Part shown: one piece after another, positions 50,509-58,378 of the stretch
Numbering within the stretch: position 1 is the first letter of the stretch
Layout: each line of letters opens with the position of its first letter
Assembly: GCF_001750105.1 (NCBI RefSeq)
Contig: NZ_CP014143.1
Coordinates: forward strand, 2,511,501 to 2,575,500
Length of the DNA stretch: 64,000 nucleotides
Direction: 5' to 3'
Source: Microbulbifer aggregans
Lineage (GTDB): Bacteria; Pseudomonadota; Gammaproteobacteria; Pseudomonadales; Cellvibrionaceae
The notes under the pieces: model-generated
Databases searched by the model: none
Seen by the model: the letters and a program-made list of their open reading frames with translations, nothing else
Told to the model about the DNA's origin: nothing
Made by a program: the position numbers and the translations under genes

Positions 50509-51641
50509 CGAACAGTGATGAACGGGCGGAACGTCGCCAGACCCGTATTGAAAGTCTGAGCGAGCCCGAGGACAAGCGTGGCGAAAGGGGTGCGACCCGG
50601 GTGGAGACACTGACCGGTGAGCCCGACAGCCTTCCGCGATCCATCACCACCGGCGAGTCCCTGCCGGATCGGGTTTCTTTCTCGGAATTGCGTTTGCCCG
50701 CTTTCCGGTTGCGATTTTGGAAGCCGGCTTTTTTTGCAGCCCTGGGCCTGGCTGCGGGTGCTGTGGCGTGGGAACTGCACCAACTGTTTTCATGGGCGAT
50801 GGACCGGCATTGGACGCTGGGGGTGCTGGCTGGCACGGTGATTGGTGCCCTCTCGATCACTATTGTCAGCGCCCTGTGGGAATACTTTCGCGCCGGGCGA
50901 CCTCTGCGCAAGTTGGACGAAACCCGGGAACTGGCAGAGGAATTGCGGGACTGTCGCTCGATGGAAAAAGTGGGGCCTTTCCGGCGGGAGCTGGCCGAGC
51001 ACTTTGAAGGTAAACCCCAGGGCGCGCTGCTTAGCCGCGTTTTGGATGAAGCCCCCGACTACTACGATGGCAGCGAGCTGTTGCATCACGTAGAGCTTAC
51101 CTTCCTCGAGGCCCTTGATCAGGAGGCCCTGCGCCGGGTGGTGCGCCAGGCCAGCGCGACCGGTGCACTTGTCGGGCTCAGTCCATTTGCCACCCTGGAT
51201 ATACTCGTGGCACTCAGGCAGTCCCTGCGCATGATTGACGATGTGGCACAGATCTATGGCGTGCGTCCGTCCGTTGTAGTGCGCTGGCGGCTGTTCAAGA
51301 AAGTGCTGGCGCTGGTTGCCTACAGTGGCGCCAGCGAGTATGCGGTCAGTGAGCTCTGGCCCGAACTGGTCGGTGACAGCATGCTCAGCAGTGTCTCTGC
51401 GAGGCTGGGGCAGGGGATGGGGGCCAGCCTGTTTATGTCGCGTATCGGGCTGGCGGCGATGCACAGTTGTCGGCCTGTGCCTTTCTCAGAAAAACAGCGG
51501 CCCCGTCTCAGCACGGTCACCAAGCGTGTGGCCAGCAGCCTCAAGGAGCGCTTGCTCGGCCGTGACCCCACTCGAGCAGCCGAGCTGCGAATGGCAATGA
51601 AACAGAGCGAGTGGGTGGACGCAAATCGGGATAAACGTTAG
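50505..51641 (+). CDS. ycjF: YcjF-like (DUF697) membrane protein
   Basis: A 378-residue partner of YcjX. It has a hydrophilic N-terminal part (about 1-70), two adjacent membrane segments (about 75-93 and 104-124), then a DUF697 domain with GALVGLSPFATLDILVALRQSLRMIDDVAQIYGVRP and a C-terminal SRIGLAAMHSCRPVPF. The GTG start within the end of ycjX gives strict coupling. No pspABC gene is in the window, so any phage-shock link is by family only. Confidence 0.9.
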   Translation: MTNSDERAERRQTRIESLSEPEDKRGERGATRVETLTGEPDSLPRSITTGESLPDRVSFSELRLPAFRLRFWKPAFFAALGLAAGAVAWELHQLFSWAMDRHWTLGVLAGTVIGALSITIVSALWEYFRAGRPLRKLDETRELAEELRDCRSMEKVGPFRRELAEHFEGKPQGALLSRVLDEAPDYYDGSELLHHVELTFLEALDQEALRRVVRQASATGALVGLSPFATLDILVALRQSLRMIDDVAQIYGVRPSVVVRWRLFKKVLALVAYSGASEYAVSELWPELVGDSMLSSVSARLGQGMGASLFMSRIGLAAMHSCRPVPFSEKQRPRLSTVTKRVASSLKERLLGRDPTRAAELRMAMKQSEWVDANRDKR

Positions 51642-51682
51642 CTGCTCCGGAGGAATTTCTTCAGGGCGTGCAGGGTAAGTAA

Positions 51683-52228
51683 ATGGTTATGAGGTTTCTG
51701 CAAGGTTACCGAAATGCCTGGTTGATGGCTGTTGCCCTGGTGGTGCTGCCACCCGGCAGTGTCCAGGCGGAGGTCATTCACAAAGCAAAATCGTCTTTCT
51801 CAATCCGGTTTGAGGAAGTGATCGCCAGGGACAATGCTGCGGTTTTTAAAGCGTTGGGGCAGTTGCCAGAATGGTGGAGCAGTGACCATACCTATTCGGG
51901 CTCTGCCGGCAACCTCAGTATGGAGCTACTGGCCGGTGGGTGCTTCTGTGAGCGCTGGGACGATTCATCGGTCGAGCACTTGCGGGTGATTTTTGCGCTT
52001 CAGGATCGCGAAGTGCGATTGACGGGTGGGCTGGGTCCATTGCAGAGCCTGCCGGTAAACGGGTTAATGCAGTGGCGGATTACTCCGGCGGAGTCGGGCA
52101 GTATTCTTACCTGGGAATATCAGGTGTGGGGCGCGCCGGGCACTAATCTTGAGGCTCTGGCGGCACCGGTTGAGCAGGTGCTGGGGGAACAATTGAGAGG
52201 CTTGAAGGAGTTTCTTAACCGTCAGTAA
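51683..52228 (+). CDS. Exported SRPBCC (START-like) domain protein
   Basis: A 181-residue periplasmic protein: signal peptide (about 1-29, cleaved near VQA-EV), then an SRPBCC fold recognisable from FSIRFEEVIARDNAAVFKALGQLPEWWSSDHTYSG and LLAGGCFCERWDDSS and a C-terminal amphipathic helix LAAPVEQVLGEQLRGLKEFL. The fold has a deep hydrophobic pocket for lipids or aromatic ligands. The natural ligand is unknown. Confidence 0.78.
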   Translation: MVMRFLQGYRNAWLMAVALVVLPPGSVQAEVIHKAKSSFSIRFEEVIARDNAAVFKALGQLPEWWSSDHTYSGSAGNLSMELLAGGCFCERWDDSSVEHLRVIFALQDREVRLTGGLGPLQSLPVNGLMQWRITPAESGSILTWEYQVWGAPGTNLEALAAPVEQVLGEQLRGLKEFLNRQ

Positions 52229-52277
52229 TCTGGCGGGGCACCTGCGGGGGCGGAAGCCCGCCGCAGGACCGTATCGG

Positions 52278-52781
52278 TTACTCGAACTGCTTCCGCATCA
52301 GGACTCTGGTGTGATGCTGGTCGATCAGCTTTGCCAGCTCGGTGTAACGCTCTTTAATGAAAGGCGCCGGGTTGTTGGCACCGGTATCATCCGGATATTC
52401 GACGCCCTGACGGACGTGCTGTAACTCCCGTGACAGAGACTCGATTGCAGCAAAAATATCCTGGGTGAGTTTTTCGCTGTAAAAGACCGTGCTTTTGTTG
52501 GTGTCGACGAGGTAGTCGTTACATTCACCGAGCCACTCGGAGCGCTGGTCCAGAAAATGGATCGTGTTACGGATGCCTCCGCGATACTCCGGGTTGAAGT
52601 GTTTGTTGACGTAAGTGTCGAGGCTGCGCATGCCCGAGTCTACGAACTGCTCAACAAGACCTTCACAGTAGGCTGGTGTGAGGTAAGAGGCATGGGTTTT
52701 GGCATGGCTGAAGCTGCAGGTAAGCAGCAGGCAGAGGAAACACAGGGCTCGCTGGGATAAAAGGGAAGATAGGGCGTTCAT
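52278..52781 (-). CDS. Periplasmic protein of unknown function
   Basis: A 167-residue protein with a signal peptide (about 1-26, cleaved near SHA-KT) and a helical mature part with two cysteines (AYCEGLVEQF and LGECNDYLV) that could form a disulfide. No family is recognised. ATG 52781 gives a textbook signal peptide. Upstream lie a strong promoter and two CRP-like sites, so expression is likely tied to carbon status. Confidence 0.65.
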   Translation of the reverse strand: MNALSSLLSQRALCFLCLLLTCSFSHAKTHASYLTPAYCEGLVEQFVDSGMRSLDTYVNKHFNPEYRGGIRNTIHFLDQRSEWLGECNDYLVDTNKSTVFYSEKLTQDIFAAIESLSRELQHVRQGVEYPDDTGANNPAPFIKERYTELAKLIDQHHTRVLMRKQFE

Positions 52782-52825
52782 TGCTATGTGCCTATGTTTG
52801 TTGTTGTCGCTAGCAGGCAAATTTT

Positions 52826-52841
52826 TGTGATTCACTTCACA
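52826..52841. promoter_or_regulatory. Perfect CRP/Vfr-type site 1
   Basis: TGTGA-N6-TCACA with no mismatch to the E. coli CRP core. It overlaps the expected start point of the minus-strand promoter 52842-52870, a position from which binding would repress. Confidence 0.6.
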
Positions 52842-52870
52842 TGAATATCGAAACGCCAAAGAGGTGTCAA
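52842..52870 (-). promoter_or_regulatory. Sigma70 promoter of the periplasmic unknown gene
   Basis: Minus-strand TTGACA (52870-52865), a 17-base spacer, and TATTCA (52847-52842). Start expected near 52835, giving a leader of about 55 bases. Confidence 0.7.
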
Positions 52871-52878
52871 TCCACGTT

Positions 52879-52896
52879 ATGTGACAGTTGTCACAT
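52879..52896. promoter_or_regulatory. Perfect CRP/Vfr-type site 2
   Basis: ATGTGACA and TGTCACAT around GT form a complete 18-base palindrome containing TGTGA-N6-TCACA. It lies about 52 bases upstream of the minus-strand start and about 95 bases upstream of the gor start region, so it could serve either gene. Confidence 0.65.
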
Positions 52897-52949
52897 TAGT
52901 GTCAATTGACTGATAAAGATTCTCTTTTTTTGCGATTTCGAGTGATTTC

Positions 52950-52977
52950 TCGACATACTGAGCGGGTTTTTTACACT
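52950..52977 (+). promoter_or_regulatory. Probable promoter of gor
   Basis: TCGACA (52950-52955), 16-base spacer, TACACT (52972-52977). The leader then contains a small CCCG-TTCG-CGGG hairpin before the Shine-Dalgarno. Confidence 0.45.
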
Positions 52978-53025
52978 ATCTATCAGCCCGTTCGCGGGTT
53001 TTACCTCAGGGTTTAGGAGTGAACT

Positions 53026-54381
53026 TTGGCAGAGTTTGAGTTTGATTTATTCGTCATTGGTGCCGGTTCAGGCGGTGTAAGAGCCTCGCGAATGGCGGCT
53101 GCCTCGGGCATGCGGGTGGCAGTGGCGGAGGACCGCTACATGGGTGGCACCTGTGTAAACGTCGGCTGTGTGCCCAAAAAGCTTTTTGTCTACTCAAGTG
53201 GCTACGGTGAAACATTCGATGATGCCAAGGCTTATGGTTGGCAGAATGACGGTGGAAAATTTGACTGGCATACATTGAGAGACAATAACGCCGTGGAGAT
53301 CACCAGACTCAACGGCATCTATCGCAACTTGCTGGCTAATGCCGGCGTCACCGTGATCGATGGTCGGGCACATGTTGAAGATCGACACACGGTAGTAATC
53401 GGTGATCAGCGATTTACGGCGGAGCGGATTCTCGTCGCTACGGGCAGCTGGCCGTTTGTGCCTGATATCCCCGGGCGCGAACATGTTCTTACCTCGAATG
53501 AAGTTTTTTCGATGGAAGAGTTCCCAAGGCGGGTACTCGTGGTCGGCGGTGGCTATATTGCGGTGGAATTTGCCGGCATCTTTGCCGGGCTTGGAGCCGA
53601 AACGCACCTTTCCTATCGGCGTGACCTTTTCCTGCGCGGCTTCGACCGGGATATCCGTAACTTTGTGCGCGACGAGATGGGCAAGAAAGGGGTTCACCTG
53701 CATTTCAATCAACAGGTGGAGGCCATCGAGAAACAGGATGATGGTTCGCTGCTGGTCCACTCTGCGGAGGGTTCACCGCTGGCGGTTGATACAGTGCTCT
53801 ACGCCACCGGTAGGGTTGCCAACACTCGCGGCCTGGGCCTGGAGCAGCTGGGTGTGGTTATGCATCGTGACGGCACCATCTCTGTCGATGATAACTTCCG
53901 CACCAACGTCCATTCTATTTTTGCCCTTGGGGACGTAACCGGTGAGCCACAGCTGACGCCGGTCGCGCTCGCGGAGGCGATGGCGCTGGTGAAGCATTGG
54001 CAGACCGGGGACACGGCTGAGATTGATTACAACAATATCCCTACAGCGGTGTTCTGCCAGCCGAATATCGGCACCGTGGGGCTCTCGGAGGAAGAGGCGC
54101 GGGATTCAGGTGTCCCGGTGACTATTTACAAGTCTGAGTTTCGTCCCATGCGCAATACGGTGAGCGGCCGTGACGAGCGTACCCTGATGAAGCTGGTGGT
54201 GGACTCCCGTAGCGACAAAGTGATCGGTGCGCATATGGTGGGGCCGGAGGCCGGTGAGATCATCCAGGGCATTGCGGTTGCCATCAAGGCCGGTGCTACC
54301 AAGCAGACATTTGATCAGACGATCGGTATTCACCCGACAGCGGCGGAAGAGTTCGTCACCATGCGTACACCGGCCAGTTAA
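53026..54381 (+). CDS. gor: Glutathione-disulfide reductase (TTG start)
   Basis: A 451-residue NADPH-flavoprotein that regenerates GSH from GSSG. It has the FAD motif [10 protein letters not shown], the redox-active disulfide [13 protein letters not shown] (Cys43, Cys48), NADPH fold [13 protein letters not shown], the second FAD site FALGDVTG, and the C-terminal catalytic His436 in IHPTAAEEF. Arg residues for the NADPH phosphate follow in [16 protein letters not shown] 53026 has GGAG 8 bases upstream. A strong terminator follows. Confidence 0.96.
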   Translation: MAEFEFDLFVIGAGSGGVRASRMAAASGMRVAVAEDRYMGGTCVNVGCVPKKLFVYSSGYGETFDDAKAYGWQNDGGKFDWHTLRDNNAVEITRLNGIYRNLLANAGVTVIDGRAHVEDRHTVVIGDQRFTAERILVATGSWPFVPDIPGREHVLTSNEVFSMEEFPRRVLVVGGGYIAVEFAGIFAGLGAETHLSYRRDLFLRGFDRDIRNFVRDEMGKKGVHLHFNQQVEAIEKQDDGSLLVHSAEGSPLAVDTVLYATGRVANTRGLGLEQLGVVMHRDGTISVDDNFRTNVHSIFALGDVTGEPQLTPVALAEAMALVKHWQTGDTAEIDYNNIPTAVFCQPNIGTVGLSEEEARDSGVPVTIYKSEFRPMRNTVSGRDERTLMKLVVDSRSDKVIGAHMVGPEAGEIIQGIAVAIKAGATKQTFDQTIGIHPTAAEEFVTMRTPAS

Positions 54382-54408
54382 CTGGCAATGACAAACCCCG
54401 GGCAAAGA

Positions 54409-54438
54409 AAAAGGCGATGCGGAAGCATCGCCTTTTTT
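54409..54438 (+). terminator. Rho-independent terminator after gor
   Basis: AAAGGCGATGC and GCATCGCC pair around a short loop, followed by TTTTTT. Confidence 0.92.
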
Positions 54439-54510
54439 CATGTCTCTCTATGGTCTTGGATAAAGACTGCGTTTCTCAGGTGCGAAAGTATTTCGCCCGC
54501 AAAACGGTCA

Positions 54511-54870
54511 TCAGCTTACTTCTTCAGGCTCGGGGATGGCGACACTCTGATGCCGCATTGCCTTGCGACGATCGCCGCGCTCTTTCAGGCAGCGTTCTGC
54601 AGAGGCGAAGGCTGCATTGACTGCGCGGTGAATGGACTCATCCTCGTTGGTAATGGTCAGGGGGCTGCCACTCAGTCCTAGCTCTACAGAGGCCTTGTAC
54701 TGTTTGCCTTTGTGCTTGTGTTGATGAGGAGCCTCTAGTACCACCCGGCTACTGATGATGTCGCCACAATAACGTTCCAGCTTGTCGAGTTTTTTGGAGA
54801 CGGTGTCTGCCAGGGCGGCTGACTTGTCGATGTCGCGGAACACGATGTTATCGTAAGGCGCAGATTTCAT
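54511..54870 (-). CDS. Ribosome hibernation factor / RaiA-HPF family protein (short form)
   Basis: A 119-residue short HPF/RaiA protein that binds the decoding centre of idle ribosomes. The beta-alpha-beta pattern YDNIVFRDIDKSAALADTVSKKLDKLERY and HQHKHKGKQYKASVELGLSGSPLTITNEDESIHRAVNAAFASAERCLKERGDRRK matches the fold, with the basic C-terminal helix that contacts rRNA. ATG 54870 is spaced 8 bases from GGAGG; the in-frame ATG 54876 is too close to it. It converges on gor. Confidence 0.88.
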   Translation of the reverse strand: MKSAPYDNIVFRDIDKSAALADTVSKKLDKLERYCGDIISSRVVLEAPHQHKHKGKQYKASVELGLSGSPLTITNEDESIHRAVNAAFASAERCLKERGDRRKAMRHQSVAIPEPEEVS

Positions 54871-55349
54871 GGGCATTACCTCCGGTTAATAGAAACCTTG
54901 CAGGCCGCTGGTGCGGTTTGCTGTAAAAGGTAGGGCGCCCTTTAGGGAAGGTGACAACTGCATGTAAAGGCCGGAACACTGAGGTCGCAACGAGTGTTTG
55001 CTGACTGAGCAGCGATGGGTGTTTTACGCCCGGTCCGATCTTGTACTGAGTTCGTTAACTCTTTCCCTGTAACCCATAATGCTTTCGCGCAAAAAAAAAT
55101 CAAGCGTTGGAATCGCAAAAATGTCACAAATTTTTCGTTGGCTTGTACGTTGCCTTTCATTGGGGGCAAACTGCATGTCAGGACATAGCCAGAAGTGTGA
55201 ACCGCGTTGTGCTATCGGGTCATTGCTCGCGTGATGGTGACTGCGTAAAATTACACATTGATCGTGAGCAACTCTCTTTCTGGTTAAAAAGTGAGCGGGT
55301 TGCTTTTGTTCTATCTGACACGAAAAAACCAGGTAACAGGTTCTTTGAT
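54871..55349. other. Gene-free, locally A/T-rich spacer of 479 bases
   Basis: It holds the Shine-Dalgarno of the HPF gene (minus, 54877-54883) and a nine-A run near 55090. No gene, tRNA or terminator was recognised. The frame from 55107 into the coiled-coil gene is open but lacks coding character and would remove the signal peptide from the N-terminus. A promoter for the coiled-coil gene should lie here but is not clear. Confidence 0.45.
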
Positions 55350-56360
55350 ATGGCGGTATTGCGGTACAGCTCGTTGATTCTGGCGGGCCTTTTGGTAGTG
55401 GGGGCGCAGGCTGCTGTTGGGCAGAGCCAAGCCTCGCTGACAGCAGAAAAAAACAGGCTGGCTCGCATGGAGCAGTCCCAGGAGAACCGCCAGGTTGAAA
55501 TCGAGGATATCGAGAACGAACTCCTCTCCTACGATTACAAGCTGGAGCGCGCCAAAGAGTCCCTCGACAAGGCCCGGCGCAAATACGAGGTCAGCCGGCG
55601 CGAACTCCAGCAGGCCAAACGTGATCACCAGCTGAATACCAGCAGCGACACAGAGCGCCAGCTGCGAAAGGCCGAGCATGGCTTTGCGATGGCTGAACGG
55701 GGCGTGGACAGCCGTACGCGTCGGGTGGAGTTCCTGCAGTCCAACTACGATGAGCTGAATGGGCAGCTTCAGGAGATCCGTGATGGTGTGACAGCCGGGG
55801 ACCGCCGCATTGCGCAACAAAAAGAAAAGATCGAGAACCTCGTCGCAGCCTTACTGGCCAAGGCGGAGAAAGAACGGCGTGACGCCGCCGTAGCCAAGGC
55901 TGCTGCACCAGTGAGCAAGCCCGAGGTTCCGGCACCCTCGGTGGCAGAAGCCAGTTCCAGTATTGCGCAGGAATCTTCCGTTGAGGCGGAGGTCGAGCCG
56001 CTGCGAGAGGTGGATCCAGAGCTGCTCGACTATGTACGGCGGGAGCGCGAGCGGTTGGAAAAGCTGCTCGCCGATGGTGACGAGGGTAAGCATACTTTCC
56101 GCTATCTGGAGCTGAAGCCGACCCGGGGTGAGTCGATACCGTTCGAGTTTCTCGGGCACAACCAGTACCGGCTGGTAGCGCCGGTAGAGGCTGGACGTCA
56201 GACCTACGAAATCAATACCTGGAAGTTCCGCCGCACAATTCCTGCCGATGACGCAGGAGTCCCCTATGTATTTATCTTCGACGCCCGGCGCCTGTCCCGG
56301 CCGCGCCTGGTGATGTATCCGGAGTACGCACTGAAATCTGTCGAGGCGGATGCACGGTAA
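55350..56360 (+). CDS. Exported coiled-coil protein of unknown function
   Basis: A 336-residue protein: signal peptide (about 1-25, cleaved near VGA-QA or AVG-QS), a long charged coiled coil (about 30-180, LARMEQSQENRQVEIEDIENELLSYDYKLERAKESLDKARRKYEVSRRELQQAKRDHQ), an Ala/Pro-rich linker (about 185-225), and a C-terminal compact domain with HTFRYLELKPTRGESIPFEFLGHNQYRLVAPVEAG and a YVFIFDARR. No family is recognised. The coiled coil recalls EnvC/septum-type periplasmic proteins, but the C-terminal domain is not the LytM peptidase seen there. Confidence 0.7.
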   Translation: MAVLRYSSLILAGLLVVGAQAAVGQSQASLTAEKNRLARMEQSQENRQVEIEDIENELLSYDYKLERAKESLDKARRKYEVSRRELQQAKRDHQLNTSSDTERQLRKAEHGFAMAERGVDSRTRRVEFLQSNYDELNGQLQEIRDGVTAGDRRIAQQKEKIENLVAALLAKAEKERRDAAVAKAAAPVSKPEVPAPSVAEASSSIAQESSVEAEVEPLREVDPELLDYVRRERERLEKLLADGDEGKHTFRYLELKPTRGESIPFEFLGHNQYRLVAPVEAGRQTYEINTWKFRRTIPADDAGVPYVFIFDARRLSRPRLVMYPEYALKSVEADAR

Positions 56361-56388
56361 TCCGGTCGACGCATTTGTGTGTCCAGAA

Positions 56389-56421
56389 CGAGAAGGGCCC
56401 GCCACTGGCGGGCCCTTCTCG
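56389..56421. terminator. Perfect 15-bp hairpin between coiled-coil gene and thpR
   Basis: CGAGAAGGGCCCGCC pairs fully with GGCGGGCCCTTCTCG around the loop ACT. The two genes converge here. No T-tract follows on either strand, so it would need factor help, or acts as mRNA 3' protection. It has the same layout as 40582-40610. Confidence 0.65.
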
Positions 56422-56471
56422 TTTGCGAATGTGGCTTTTCCGTTGAGTGAATTCGGTGAAGTTATCGACGG

Positions 56472-57068
56472 TTAGCCTGACTGTGCCGGCCCTGACAGCT
56501 CTGCTTCCAGCAGGGGGTGGTACTGGCTTCCCCCAGGGGTCATGCGGCTCTGGTAAAGCACGATGTTGTCGAGGTCGACAATGCGGTCCAGCATCACTGG
56601 GGGTAGGCGGGAAAAGCCCCTGCGGTTTCGCCCCAGGGTGAAATGAGGTCGATAGGCGGCGCTTTCCGGCTCCAGGTCCAGCTGTTTCATGAGTCCCCGG
56701 CAGCACTCGTGCAGCCTGTCCAGATCCGGGTTGGGTAACAGTTCGGCAGCGAGCAGGCGAGAGCGGCTCTTGGGGAACGGCTGGAGTGTGACCACCCGAG
56801 CCTGGCAAGCCTGGATGCGGTCGGCAATGTCCAGTATGCCCGCTTCCAGAGGCGGAATTAGCTCGGCGGGCGTTTCCCCCAGAAAGGCCAGTGTCAGGTG
56901 ACGGTTTGCCTGGCTGGTCCAGCGCACATCCCGCTCGGCGCTCTGGCCGAGCTGTTGGCGGCAGTGGTTTACCAGGCTGTCGAGGAACAGCTGGGTGTCG
57001 GCGGTGGGGCGGATACCGATGAACAGTCTTGGATCGGCCAGGGCCTCTCTTTTTTGCTTGCTTCCCAT
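56472..57068 (-). CDS. thpR: RNA 2',3'-cyclic phosphodiesterase ThpR
   Basis: A 198-residue 2H-superfamily enzyme that opens 2',3'-cyclic phosphates on RNA. The two HxT motifs are NRHLTLAFLG (first) and RPHFTLGR (second). LFIGIRPTADTQLFLDSLV is the usual N-terminal strand-helix. ATG 57068 has AAGGAT upstream; a further ATG at 57113 would overlap the ibpA heat-shock promoter. Confidence 0.9.
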   Translation of the reverse strand: MGSKQKREALADPRLFIGIRPTADTQLFLDSLVNHCRQQLGQSAERDVRWTSQANRHLTLAFLGETPAELIPPLEAGILDIADRIQACQARVVTLQPFPKSRSRLLAAELLPNPDLDRLHECCRGLMKQLDLEPESAAYRPHFTLGRNRRGFSRLPPVMLDRIVDLDNIVLYQSRMTPGGSQYHPLLEAELSGPAQSG

Positions 57069-57093
57069 TTTTATCCTTTTTTCACTTGCATGC

Positions 57094-57121
57094 CTTGAAA
57101 AGCAATTGCCCACCCTTATCT
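57094..57121 (+). promoter_or_regulatory. Sigma32 heat-shock promoter of ibpA
   Basis: CTTGAAA (57094-57100) is a full -35 match; after 13 bases CCTTATCT (57114-57121) fits CCnnATnT of the heat-shock -10. The predicted start leaves a leader of about 90 bases, the right size for a ROSE thermometer. Confidence 0.7.
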
Positions 57122-57139
57122 AGAAAGTGAGGGCGGCAG

Positions 57140-57219
57140 GCTCTGAAGAGGTGCCTCCCATCGAGCCCGGTCTACGGACGGGTAAATTATGAATATTGCT
57201 CTGAATTGAGGATATGACA
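57140..57219 (+). promoter_or_regulatory. ROSE-type RNA thermometer in the ibpA leader
   Basis: The hairpin next to the start pairs ATATTGCTC (57193-57201) with GAGGATAT (57208-57215), sequestering the GAGGA Shine-Dalgarno. The anti-Shine-Dalgarno strand contains TTGCT, the conserved U(U/C)GCU of ROSE elements, including the G that stays unpaired or mismatched. A more stable hairpin upstream pairs CCCG (57166-57169) with CGGG (57179-57182), plus two further base pairs after a G/A mismatch. Melting on heat shock would free the ribosome site. Confidence 0.75.
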
Positions 57220-57717
57220 ATGCGTAACTTTGACTTTTCTCCCCTGTACCGTTCCGCCATCGGCTTTGATCGCATGGCAAGTCTGCTCAACACCATGAAC
57301 AGCACTGAACAGAATCAACCTGCTTACCCGCCCTACAACATCGAGCTGACCGGTGAAGACAGCTACCGGATCACCATGGCGGTTGCAGGATTTGAGCAGT
57401 CTGAGCTCGATATTCAGGTGGAACAGAACCGACTGACGATCGCCGGTAAAAAACCCGAGGAATCAGAGCAGCGGAACTTTCTCCATCGTGGGATCGCTGC
57501 ACGAAATTTCGAGCGCCGTTTCCAGCTGGCAGATCACGTGAAAGTGACCGATGCGCAGCTTGCCAATGGTTTACTGCACATTGAGCTGGTTCGTGAAATC
57601 CCCGAGGCCATGAAGCCGCGTAAAGTCGAAATCAGCCAGGGCAACCTGCTTCAGCACGGTAAGGCCGACGCGGAAAAAGCGGCGGCAGAATCCAAGGCTG
57701 ATTCTGAAGCAGCCTGA
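57220..57717 (+). CDS. ibpA: Small heat shock protein IbpA
   Basis: A 165-residue small chaperone of the IbpA/B type. The start MRNFDFSPLYRSAIGFDRM is almost that of E. coli IbpA. The alpha-crystallin domain (about 40-135) includes PPYNIELTGEDSYRITMAVAGFEQSELDIQ and NFERRFQLADHVKV, and ends IPEAMKPRKVEI. An extra acidic Ala/Glu-rich tail of about 25 residues follows, longer than in E. coli. ATG 57220 is chosen: it lies 7 bases from GAGGA, and the in-frame ATG 57214 is inside the thermometer stem. Confidence 0.95.
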   Translation: MRNFDFSPLYRSAIGFDRMASLLNTMNSTEQNQPAYPPYNIELTGEDSYRITMAVAGFEQSELDIQVEQNRLTIAGKKPEESEQRNFLHRGIAARNFERRFQLADHVKVTDAQLANGLLHIELVREIPEAMKPRKVEISQGNLLQHGKADAEKAAAESKADSEAA

Positions 57718-57718
57718 T

Positions 57719-58378
57719 TTGGCTCTGCATTGCCCTCTGTGCCGCCACCCGGCGGCACATTCCTATCACCGCGATCACTCCCGCGAGTATCTCCAGTGCG
57801 CACGTTGCGCACTGGTTTTCGTGCCTCCCGAATTCCACCTCTCGGCAGACAGGGAGCGGGCCTATTACGACCTGCACGAAAACGACCTCGCGGACGAGGG
57901 CTATCGCCGCTTCCTCAATCGCTGCGCGGAGCCGTTGCTAGATCGCCTTTCCGCGGGAGCGAAAGGGCTGGACTTCGGTTGCGGTCCGGCACCGCTCCTG
58001 GCGCGGCTGCTTGAAGAAGGCGGGCACAGCCTGCAGGTTTACGACCCTTTCTATGTCCCTGATACGTCGGTCTTGCAGCCCGATTGTAATTACGACTTCA
58101 TCGTCACCACCGAAGTGGTTGAGCACATGTCCGCACCCGGTGTCGAGCTCGAGGCCCTCTGGCGTCTTCTGCGTCCAAATGGGCTGCTGGCAATCATGAC
58201 CAAGCGGGTGATGTCTCCCGAGCGGTTCGTGGGCTGGCATTACACCCGTGACCCTACCCACATCTGTTTTTTCAGTGAAGAGACATTCCGCTGGCTGGCG
58301 GATCACCTCGAGGCCCGGTTGGAGCTGGCCGGCCCCGATGTGGCGTTTCTCTACAAATCAGGTGTTGACCCGAAATAA
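57719..58378 (+). CDS. SAM-dependent methyltransferase with N-terminal zinc ribbon
   Basis: A 219-residue protein. An N-terminal C-P-L-C ... C-A-R-C ribbon (about 5-30) precedes a class I methyltransferase fold with the SAM-binding LDFGCGPAPLLARLLEEGG (about 83-101) and DFIVTTEVVEHMSAPGVELEALWRLLRPNGLLAIMTKR. The target is unknown; the family includes many small-molecule methyltransferases. TTG 57719 starts two bases after the ibpA stop and gives the zinc ribbon at the N-terminus. It converges with the next gene with a 21-base overlap. Confidence 0.82.
   Translation: MALHCPLCRHPAAHSYHRDHSREYLQCARCALVFVPPEFHLSADRERAYYDLHENDLADEGYRRFLNRCAEPLLDRLSAGAKGLDFGCGPAPLLARLLEEGGHSLQVYDPFYVPDTSVLQPDCNYDFIVTTEVVEHMSAPGVELEALWRLLRPNGLLAIMTKRVMSPERFVGWHYTRDPTHICFFSEETFRWLADHLEARLELAGPDVAFLYKSGVDPK

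Noticed and set aside
55107-55349. N-terminal extension of the coiled-coil gene
   Set aside because: The extra 81 residues would bury a clear signal peptide at residue 82 and come from A/T-rich non-coding-like sequence.
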